From: DATFXM01 sp035315885
Lineage (GTDB): Bacteria > Acidobacteriota > Blastocatellia > UBA7656
Assembly: GCA_035315885.1 (NCBI GenBank)
Contig: DATFXM010000105.1
Coordinates: forward strand, 1-36,263
DNA length: 36,263 nt
Reading direction: 5' to 3'
The position numbers were made by a program, and so were the translations under genes. The notes below the pieces were generated by a model. The model was not told the origin of the DNA and made no database searches. It worked only from the letters and a program-made list of their open reading frames with translations. Shown here one piece after another: positions 16,851 to 23,326 of the stretch; the first letter of the stretch is position 1; each line of letters opens with the position of its first letter.

Positions 16851-17024
16851 CCCGCTATTCGGGATTGAGTAAGTCGGGTTTCAGACAAAGACCATCAAAG
16901 ATTCGCAAAGAGCGTAAAGTTTCCGGGGTTGCGCTTTGCGGTCTTGGCGAAACTTTGCGGTCGGTGCGTGAAACTCAGCTTGGTTGGTGACGCAGAGCGG
17001 GAACAGTGCGACTCAGTGAAAGTC
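16851..17024. repeat. dispersed repeat copy B (about 174 bp), overlapping the end of dnaE2
   Basis: Second copy of the repeat at 15758-15923, same orientation, with diverged GCAAAG arms. Its last 12 nt contain the dnaE2 stop codon (17013-17015) and the final codons, so the repeat defines the C-terminus of the polymerase. Both copies lie at the 3' end of a minus-strand gene. Confidence 0.78.
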
Positions 17025-20000
17025 TCGCGACCGAGGCATCGATGCCTTTGATGTAAGAGACTTGATTTGCCTGGCGCGGACGTGGATCACGTTGTCCTGG
17101 TTTTGCAGCATTCCTTCAATTAATAAGAACGAAGAGCTGACAAGCACTTTTCGATTCTTCTCAAAAACATCCGGCGTAACAATGATATTTGCGATGCCGG
17201 TTTCATCCTCGAGGCTCAGAAACAGAAACCCTTTTGCCGTGCCCGGTCGTTGCCTTGCAATTACCCAGCCCGCAACTCGCACCCAAATGCCATCGCGAAT
17301 GTCTTTCAAATCAATCGCGCGCAACACTCCCATCGATTCAAGTTGCGAACGGCGGTATGCCATCGGATGCGGCCCCACGGTAAGCCCGGTGCCCTGAAAA
17401 TCCGTAGCCACTCGTTCTTCAATTGTCATCGGTTCGAGTGGCGACTTGCTGTCCTGCTCCGGTTGCTGTTCGAGCAACGGACCCGCGGGTCGCGCCGCCC
17501 TTTCAACCTGCCACAGCGCATCGCGTCGATGAAGCGACTGTGAGTAGCGAATGCCCGATCTTGCAGGGTGATCCTTGTCCCACCGGATATCCGTGCTTGA
17601 AATGTGATCCGTGGCCCGCCGGTTGTGCAAATTGCCGGCTGCCAAGCCGGGGGAGCTGTCGGGCGTCAAGCGAAGCGAGTTCAGATCTGCCCGTTGATTT
17701 AATCCGATGCTGGACTCTGCACACCCGGCAGAGAGGGTGCTGACGGTTGTTCTGCCGGCGCCGGCAGCGGCCACGGCTGAAGCGGCTGCTTTAGCCGCGA
17801 CTCTGATTTCAGACGCGGCTATGTTATCCGCAGACCAGGAGGGACCTGTCACGCGATCAAGAGTGCTTCGCTTCTGAGCTACAGAATTCGGCGTTCTTAT
17901 GAAAGTGTTCATGTCTATGAAATTCAGAGCGCCCACTTTTGCGAGCCGTCTCATCTCTTCCTTGCTCAGTTCTGGGACTCGGCGCGCAAGGTCATCGATA
18001 CTTGTAAAAGGTCGTATCAATCGCTCGCGCACTATTGCCTGTCCTGACTGTTCTCGAAGTCCTTTTACGTACTTGAGTCCAAGCCGCATGGAGAGATGAG
18101 GGGATGAGGAGAAGGGGGGAAGGGGCGACGCGGTGACGCGGGGACGCGGGGACGCGGTTCTCCTCATCTCCTCATCCCCCACACTCCTCATCTCCTCATC
18201 TCCCGCACCCCGTGTCGCCGCGTCACCGCGTCTCCGCGTCGCCCCTTCGCCCATTCGCCCATTCGCCCCTTCGCCCCGCTCCTCCTCCTCGATCGTACAC
18301 AGCCAATCAGAGCGAGTTATATCAATAGGGTTGATCTTTAATCCATGTCGCTGCGCGTCTTTGATCAAAGTCGCGGGCTGATAAAAACCCATCGGCTGGT
18401 TGTTCAATATCGCCGCGGTGAATGCCGCCAGGTAATTGCATTTTATGAATGCGCTTGCATAGGCTATCAGCGCAAAGCTGGCGGCATGAGACTCGGGAAA
18501 GCCATATAACGCAAAAGAGGTTATTGCCTGAACTATTCGTTCGCAGGTCTCGCCGGTTATTCCGTTGCGCTCCATCCCTCGACGCAGCTTCACTTCAATT
18601 TCCCGCATGCGCAACTCGGATCGCTTGAATCCCATCGCCCGCCTCAGCTCTTCAGCTTCCCCGCCGGTGAATCCCGCGCAGCTCATCGCCATGCGCAATA
18701 GCTGCTCCTGAAATAGCGGAACACCGAGCGTCCGCTTGAGAACCGGCTCTAGAGACGGGTGCAAACACACCGGCTCTTCGCGCCCGAGCCGCCGGTTTAA
18801 ATAAGGATGCACCATGTTCCCTACAATCGGTCCCGGCCTTATGATCGCCACCTGCACCACCAGATCGTAAAACTTCTTCGGCCTCAGCCGCGGAAGACAC
18901 GACATCTGCGCCCGGCTTTCAATCTGAAACATCCCCACCGTGTCGGCGTTCTGCAGTGCCTCGTATACAACCGGATCGTCTTGAGGGAGATGGGAAAGAT
19001 CCACTTCCTCGTGATAGTGGTCGCTTATCAGTTTGATCGACTCCTCGAGCACCGCCATCATTCCAAGCCCGAGCAGGTCGACTTTTATGATTCCCATATC
19101 CGCGCAATCTTCTTTGTCCCATTGAACCACTACACGATCAGGCATAGTTGCAGGCTCGAGCGGAACAACCGAGTCCAACTGCCCCTGACATATCACCATT
19201 CCTCCCGAGTGCTGGCCCAGATGTCGAGGCAAATCCTGAATGGCAATAAACAAATCCAGGAACTTTCGGATTTTGGGATGGTCGAGGCTCAGACCAGCTT
19301 CGGTAAACTGCCGCTCAGGCGTATCCTCCGGATCCCGCCATTCAAATCCGCGCGCAAGACTCGACAACTCGTTCAAAGCGGCCTCATCAAAACCCATCAC
19401 CTTTCCCACTTCACGAGCGGCAGACCGGCCTCGATAAGTTATGACGTTGGCGGTCATCGCCGCACCATAACGACCGTAGTTCTGATACACATGCTGAATT
19501 ACCTGCTCGCGCTGGTCCCCGCTTGGCAGGTCCAGATCGATATCCGGCCATTCGCCTCTCTCTTCAGATAGAAACCGCTCAAAAAGAAGCTCCATCCCCA
19601 CCGGATCAACCGCGGTTATCCCCAGCGAGTAGCACACTGCGCTGTTGGCCGCTGAACCACGCCCCTGTACCAGAATTTCATTGTCGCGGCAAAAATTGAT
19701 CAGGTCCCACACAATCAAAAAGTAGCCCGGCAGTTTCAACTTCTCGATTATCGCGAGCTCATGATCTATCTGCTTTCTAGCCCGCTCAAAATCCGGCGTC
19801 CCATTCCGCCCGTTGTAACGCAAACGCGCGCCCTCATAAGTTCGTTTCCGCAGAAAGGAGTCCATAGTCTCGCCGTCGGGCACGTTGTAGCGCGGAAACT
19901 CATATCCCAGGTCAGCCAGAGTGAACTCGAGCCGCGACGAGAGCTCTGCCGTGTTTCGAATCGCGCGAGGAACATCAGCAAACAGCCCGGCCATCGTCTC

Positions 20001-20885
20001 GGCAGATTTCAGATATCGCTCGGAGTTCTTTGCAAGCAGCCGGCCGGCGGTCTCCAGCCTGACATGATTTCGAATACAGGTGAGGACATCGAGCAACTCA
20101 CGTTCGTCAGGTGTCGCGTAACAGACTCCGCCAGTTGCCACGAGTGAAAGCCCACGCCTCTCCGCGATTTGAATGACCGCGTGATTTCGCGCCTCTTCGT
20201 CCCGATTGAAATGCCGCTGCAGCTCGGCGTAGACGTTGTCACGTCCGAAAACCTCAATCAGACGTCTGGCGCACTCGTCAGCTTTATCGAACCCGGCAGT
20301 CGCTTCGATCCGTTTGCGCGAACCTCGTACCTTCGCTTCTTCGCCCCACCCTTTCTCTCCTCGTTCCAGCGTCTGCGCGTCTTCAGATTGAAAAACGGCA
20401 CTGTCTGCCAGAGCCGCAGGTGATGTCAGGGCTTTGGCCAACGGTCCATCTTCATCGCCGGTCAGACAGATCAAGCCTTCAGCGTGCTCTCTTAGCTCGT
20501 CGAGGGTGGCGGCAACCTCTCCGGGTTGTGAGATCTTGGGGGCCCGAAGCTTGATTAACGTTATCAGCCTGCTGAGATTCTGGTAGCCTTTTCGATTTTG
20601 AACCAGCAATGGAATGTTGACGCAAAACGGGGCAGCCAGACGACCGGGTTTTAAATCCGGTTCGAGAATTGCGGTGATCTCTGCTCCTATGAGTGCGCGC
20701 ACATCGTTCTTTTTTGCGGCGAGATGAAACCGCGGCGAACCGTAAAAGCCGTTTCGGTCGAGCAAAGCCATGGCCGGCATATTGAAATGATGGGCGGTGT
20801 ATATGAGCTCTTCTGGAATAGACGCGCCCTCGAGAAAGCTGAATGCCGACCGCGCATGCAGTTCGATGTATTCGGGATTTGTCAT
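17013..20885 (-). CDS. dnaE2: error-prone DNA polymerase III alpha subunit DnaE2, with three in-frame insertions
   Basis: Translesion polymerase that works with ImuA and ImuB in damage-induced mutagenesis. The 1290-residue product starts with a PHP domain (IELHARSAFSFLEGAS, about residues 6-200). The polymerase core carries PDIDLD (Asp448, Asp450, Asp452), then a helix-hairpin-helix region, HRRDALWQVE, and a C-terminal OB fold (VRVAGWVIARQRPGTAKG). The family norm is about 1050 residues. The excess fits three segments with no family look: about 154-200, 866-932 and 992-1118, together about 240 residues. The second is pure 8-bp-repeat DNA. The flanking family motifs stay in frame, so the gene seems functional. 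The last codons lie in a dispersed repeat. It follows imuB and a transposase gene on the same strand; the leader is a heptamer repeat with no clear Shine-Dalgarno. Confidence 0.92.
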   Translation of the reverse strand: MTNPEYIELHARSAFSFLEGASIPEELIYTAHHFNMPAMALLDRNGFYGSPRFHLAAKKNDVRALIGAEITAILEPDLKPGRLAAPFCVNIPLLVQNRKGYQNLSRLITLIKLRAPKISQPGEVAATLDELREHAEGLICLTGDEDGPLAKALTSPAALADSAVFQSEDAQTLERGEKGWGEEAKVRGSRKRIEATAGFDKADECARRLIEVFGRDNVYAELQRHFNRDEEARNHAVIQIAERRGLSLVATGGVCYATPDERELLDVLTCIRNHVRLETAGRLLAKNSERYLKSAETMAGLFADVPRAIRNTAELSSRLEFTLADLGYEFPRYNVPDGETMDSFLRKRTYEGARLRYNGRNGTPDFERARKQIDHELAIIEKLKLPGYFLIVWDLINFCRDNEILVQGRGSAANSAVCYSLGITAVDPVGMELLFERFLSEERGEWPDIDLDLPSGDQREQVIQHVYQNYGRYGAAMTANVITYRGRSAAREVGKVMGFDEAALNELSSLARGFEWRDPEDTPERQFTEAGLSLDHPKIRKFLDLFIAIQDLPRHLGQHSGGMVICQGQLDSVVPLEPATMPDRVVVQWDKEDCADMGIIKVDLLGLGMMAVLEESIKLISDHYHEEVDLSHLPQDDPVVYEALQNADTVGMFQIESRAQMSCLPRLRPKKFYDLVVQVAIIRPGPIVGNMVHPYLNRRLGREEPVCLHPSLEPVLKRTLGVPLFQEQLLRMAMSCAGFTGGEAEELRRAMGFKRSELRMREIEVKLRRGMERNGITGETCERIVQAITSFALYGFPESHAASFALIAYASAFIKCNYLAAFTAAILNNQPMGFYQPATLIKDAQRHGLKINPIDITRSDWLCTIEEEERGEGANGRMGEGATRRRGDAATRGAGDEEMRSVGDEEMRRTASPRPRVTASPLPPFSSSPHLSMRLGLKYVKGLREQSGQAIVRERLIRPFTSIDDLARRVPELSKEEMRRLAKVGALNFIDMNTFIRTPNSVAQKRSTLDRVTGPSWSADNIAASEIRVAAKAAASAVAAAGAGRTTVSTLSAGCAESSIGLNQRADLNSLRLTPDSSPGLAAGNLHNRRATDHISSTDIRWDKDHPARSGIRYSQSLHRRDALWQVERAARPAGPLLEQQPEQDSKSPLEPMTIEERVATDFQGTGLTVGPHPMAYRRSQLESMGVLRAIDLKDIRDGIWVRVAGWVIARQRPGTAKGFLFLSLEDETGIANIIVTPDVFEKNRKVLVSSSFLLIEGMLQNQDNVIHVRARQIKSLTSKASMPRSRDFH
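18090..18290. repeat. 8-bp-period repeat inserted in frame in dnaE2
   Basis: About 200 bp of octamers: GACGCGGG/GACGCGGT, CTCCTCAT, CACCGCGT/CTCCGCGT and CGCCCCTT/CGCCCATT. The GACGCGG block and the CTCCTCAT block each face a complementary block, so the whole can fold as nested inverted repeats. On the dnaE2 strand it encodes a charged low-complexity stretch (GDEEMR twice, RRRGDAATRGAG) between residues 866 and 932. The ATGAGGAG units occur only in pairs, which keeps their TGA out of the polymerase frame. Confidence 0.85.
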
Positions 20886-20894
20886 AAGCTGAGA

Positions 20895-20926
20895 ATCTCA
20901 AATTTCAAATTTCAAATTCGAATTCC
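20895..20926. repeat. AAATTTC heptamer repeat between transposase and dnaE2
   Basis: Three to four units of CAAATTT/CAAATTC at 7-bp period cover the end of the transposase gene (its stop at 20912-20914 and last residues GIRI) and the AT-rich leader of dnaE2, ending about 10 nt from the dnaE2 ATG. It is a third heptamer sequence in the window, with the same period as the ACTCAGA and TTTAGGG types. Confidence 0.7.
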
Positions 20927-21340
20927 GCTTCGGGCTAGCAGCGCGGCGTACTCATCTTGAAAACTGCGCCTCTGATGCCGTTCCTCTTGCCGTAAAATGA
21001 ATTCCTTTACTGTTGAAATACCCGATGCGCTGACGGTGAATGCACCGTAGCCCTCTTCCCAGAAAAATTTGTAGACACCAATTCTGGCGTGCACCCACTC
21101 TGAAGAAGTTTGTTTCAAATCCTGCAGTACCTTTGCCAGACAATGCGTCGCTCGCAAGCCAATCAACAAATGAACATGGTCGCTAGTGCCACCAACCGCC
21201 TCAGGAAATCCTCCGGCTTTTTGAATGAGCCCACCTAAATACATATGAAGCCGAGCACGCCATTCGCCGTCGATCAGCGGCTGGCAGTCTTTTGTGCCGA
21301 ATACAAGATGATAGTGAAGACTCAGATGCGTCGATGACAT
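20912..21340 (-). CDS. IS200/REP-associated-type Y1 transposase, catalytic Tyr replaced by Phe
   Basis: Single-domain HUH protein of 142 residues. The metal-binding HVH is at 55-57 in SDHVHLLIGL, and the helix that should carry the nucleophile reads VKEFILRQEERH. In related proteins this position is Tyr (for example the ERYIQRQ helix of IS608 TnpA); here it is Phe114, codon TTC. The protein may bind or have lost single-strand cleavage. No tnpB and no clear IS200 ends are seen. It sits in the same sense between imuB and dnaE2, 59 nt and 26 nt from them, with a good Shine-Dalgarno (GGGGAG). A 24-bp palindrome of heptamers lies just upstream and another heptamer array overlaps its end, as REP elements do around REP-associated transposase genes. 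Confidence 0.85.
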   Translation of the reverse strand: MSSTHLSLHYHLVFGTKDCQPLIDGEWRARLHMYLGGLIQKAGGFPEAVGGTSDHVHLLIGLRATHCLAKVLQDLKQTSSEWVHARIGVYKFFWEEGYGAFTVSASGISTVKEFILRQEERHQRRSFQDEYAALLARSGIRI

Positions 21341-21357
21341 AGCTACTCCCCAAGTGA

Positions 21358-21392
21358 GTTCTGAGTTCTGAGTTCTGAGTACTCAGAACTCA
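21358..21392. repeat. ACTCAGA-type heptamers with a perfect 24-bp palindrome
   Basis: Units of GTTCTGA at 7-bp period run into a perfect palindrome at 21369-21392 centred on AGT|ACT. It lies in the 59-nt gap between the imuB stop and the transposase start. It could form a strong hairpin in the imuB-dnaE2 transcript and reduce read-through to dnaE2. Confidence 0.8.
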
Positions 21393-21399
21393 TACATGT

Positions 21400-23121
21400 T
21401 CAGTCATACATGCCTTCAACAAACCATTCACCGCTGGTCAGGTCGTTATAGATCCGGCACAGCACCTGACCACCAGACACGTCAGAACCAACCGCAACAT
21501 CCCACTCGTCACGCGACCAACCGTCGAGTCGCCACCAGTCACCCGAACTGCGCCACGGACCGGTCAGCCGGGCTACACGTCCGCTTATGATCCGGTTCTG
21601 CAGCTCCGACTGAGCTTTTATCCGGGCAGGCCGGCCCGATTGGGATTCAACTTCTGCTCGCAAGGGAGGCCTAAAAACACGAAATCCAAAGGAACACTGG
21701 AGGCTCTCGAACAGGGTCTTTCGACCCTGCCCTTGTTCAACAGGTGCGCGAAGCGCAGCGGCCGCATCCAAAGACAGCCGGGCTGCTGCCGCCGGAGATC
21801 GCAGCCGCCTCCTTCGTCTCGCGTCAGTTTTCAAACTGAAGCGACGCACTCGAAAAGCATCCGGCCTGTGAGTGTCTTCTATTTCAGGAGAGCCAACGTT
21901 GCCGGCGCCTACGAGCTTCATCAATCTGACAATAGTCAATTCGAGTTTTTCGGGTTCGGGCGCAAGCGGCTGAAACAAGCCGTTCTGTAGAGATCGAGGT
22001 CGAGCGGGCTCGGCGGCCACAGTCACCGAAATAATCGGCGAAGACGGCGGATGCGACTCCAGATCCATAACCAGCAGCCGCAAAAAGACTCGCTGGCTGC
22101 GAATCGGAAACGGCAACTCGATCGCACGTTCGTGCACCGAGCGGTCTTCGAGCTTCAATCTGACACTGATTTCGTTTGCCGCAAGAGCGCGGGTCTTCAA
22201 ATCCGAACAAAGCGCCTCCAGCAAACCGGAAAGGATGAACGACAGCGGCTCGATCAACTCAATTGGATCGTCAAGCTCGATTGATCTTTGAAAGAGAGGT
22301 TTTATGGATTCGAGCTGAAGCGTGCGATGACACTCGCCTCGCGCCAACTTACGAAGCCAGACCGCCGTTGGCCCGAGCCTTTCCGACAGGCCTGCTTCGG
22401 GAAGTCTCGCGAACTGGCGAAAAGTGCCAATCCCCCACAACTCGAGAGTTTCTAAAATGTCATCAATTTCGCGGCCGAGGATTTCGTCTTTTGTATTCCT
22501 CTCAGCATTCCTCTCAGCATTCCTCTCAGCATTCTTTTCACCATTCTTCTCGCCATTCTTCACACCATCGTTTGCACTTCTTTTTGAATCGCGCCTTGCA
22601 TCTGCTCCCGATCTGCGTTTCGCTTGTTGGGCACCCGGCAACCCTGTCAGAGGGTTTCCGCCTGCGGACTTCACCGGCAAGAGACCAATCGTGCGAAGAA
22701 GCGAGATCGGCAATCCGCCGAGCGCGGCCGCCTCTCGACCTTCAGCTATCACGGTCAGCCCGGACACTCCGCAGGCGGCACAAACCGCAGCATCGGGATT
22801 CGAGGCTATCGCTACGTTTACATTAAGCCCGTATTCGGACGCCTGGTGGATCATCTCACGGGCGATCGAAGGCGGCTGCCCAAACAATCGCTCGCAACCC
22901 GCCAGATCCACCAAAACCGTGTCCGGCGATGTTTCCTCAACAAGAGGCGCAAACCCGCGAGCGATCAGTATCAACGGCACAAGCGGCGACTCCGGCTCCA
23001 ACTTCGCCGGCCCCGACTTCGCCGGCCCCTGAAGGCCCACGTCCAAGCCGAGGCCACCGTCGAGACACCGCTCACCGTCAAAACACTGCTCACCGCCCGC
23101 CGCATGAATGCAGGCAAACAT
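21400..23121 (-). CDS. imuB: ImuB-like Y-family polymerase homologue with repetitive insertions
   Basis: Predicted non-catalytic Y-family partner that brings ImuA and DnaE2 to the sliding clamp. Recognisable parts of the 573-residue product are MFACIH, FAPLVEETSPDTVLVDLAGCERLFG (so the Y-family palm begins about residue 57), the thumb (LELWGIGTFRQFARLP), a little-finger region and the typical C-terminus (GPWRSSGDWW, RDEWDV, WFVEGMYD). LVDLAG stands where active polymerases have an Asp-Glu pair, so activity is not expected. Residues about 9-42 are low-complexity (18- and 15-bp coding repeats) and seem to replace much of the N-terminal palm found in longer ImuB proteins. Residues about 152-215 hold a second insertion with (AERN)3(GEKN)2. 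ATG 23121 has GGAG about 10 nt upstream and a strong promoter. Confidence 0.85.
   Translation of the reverse strand: MFACIHAAGGEQCFDGERCLDGGLGLDVGLQGPAKSGPAKLEPESPLVPLILIARGFAPLVEETSPDTVLVDLAGCERLFGQPPSIAREMIHQASEYGLNVNVAIASNPDAAVCAACGVSGLTVIAEGREAAALGGLPISLLRTIGLLPVKSAGGNPLTGLPGAQQAKRRSGADARRDSKRSANDGVKNGEKNGEKNAERNAERNAERNTKDEILGREIDDILETLELWGIGTFRQFARLPEAGLSERLGPTAVWLRKLARGECHRTLQLESIKPLFQRSIELDDPIELIEPLSFILSGLLEALCSDLKTRALAANEISVRLKLEDRSVHERAIELPFPIRSQRVFLRLLVMDLESHPPSSPIISVTVAAEPARPRSLQNGLFQPLAPEPEKLELTIVRLMKLVGAGNVGSPEIEDTHRPDAFRVRRFSLKTDARRRRRLRSPAAAARLSLDAAAALRAPVEQGQGRKTLFESLQCSFGFRVFRPPLRAEVESQSGRPARIKAQSELQNRIISGRVARLTGPWRSSGDWWRLDGWSRDEWDVAVGSDVSGGQVLCRIYNDLTSGEWFVEGMYD
22501..22560. 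repeat. five tandem 12-bp units inside imuB
   Basis: Units are CTCAGCATTCCT twice, CTCAGCATTCTT, TTCACCATTCTT and CTCGCCATTCTT. On the gene strand they encode repeats of AERN and GEKN (about residues 188-207). A 12-bp unit keeps the frame whatever the copy number, so this length could vary between strains. Confidence 0.85.
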
Positions 23122-23139
23122 TGGGGTTCTCCGTGGATT

Positions 23140-23183
23140 CGAAAATCCAACGAAAATATATCGAAAATCCTGGGGGAGGTCAA
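23140..23183 (-). promoter_or_regulatory. imuB promoter overlapped by three 11-bp-spaced direct repeats (candidate SOS operator)
   Basis: On the minus strand, TTGACC (23183-23178), a 17-nt spacer and TATATT (23160-23155) form a good promoter, with the start near 23148 and the imuB ATG at 23121. Three identical ATTTTCG heptamers lie at 23168-23162, 23157-23151 and 23146-23140, exactly 11 bp apart, so they face one side of the helix. They cover the spacer, the -10 and the start point, where a repressor would act. The spacing equals that of the alphaproteobacterial LexA box (GTTC-N7-GTTC), here TTTC-N7-TTTC-N7-TTTC. Binding by LexA is inferred only. Confidence 0.6.
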
Positions 23184-23193
23184 TAGGAAGTTT

Positions 23194-23269
23194 TGAGTAC
23201 CGAGTTCTGAGTTCTGAGTTTGAGCCATGAGTGCCCCACTCAGGACTCAGAACTCAGGATTTAGAACTC
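23194..23269. repeat. ACTCAGA-type heptamers, imperfect inverted pair upstream of ligA
   Basis: GAGTTCTGAGTTCTGAGT-like units at about 23194-23220 face ACTCAGGACTCAGAACTCAG-like units at about 23237-23260, across a short spacer. The pair separates the divergent imuB and ligA promoter regions. A TTGACT at 23276-23281 follows, but no convincing -10 at standard spacing was found for ligA. Confidence 0.75.
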
Positions 23270-23326
23270 CCCTCGTTGACTCCGATCCACGCTAAATGTT
23301 AAGGAAACTCTGAGGGCCAGACCACG

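Noticed and set aside
23276..23300. ligA promoter from TTGACT at 23276-23281
   Set aside because: No good -10 hexamer lies 16-18 nt downstream, so it was not listed as a feature.
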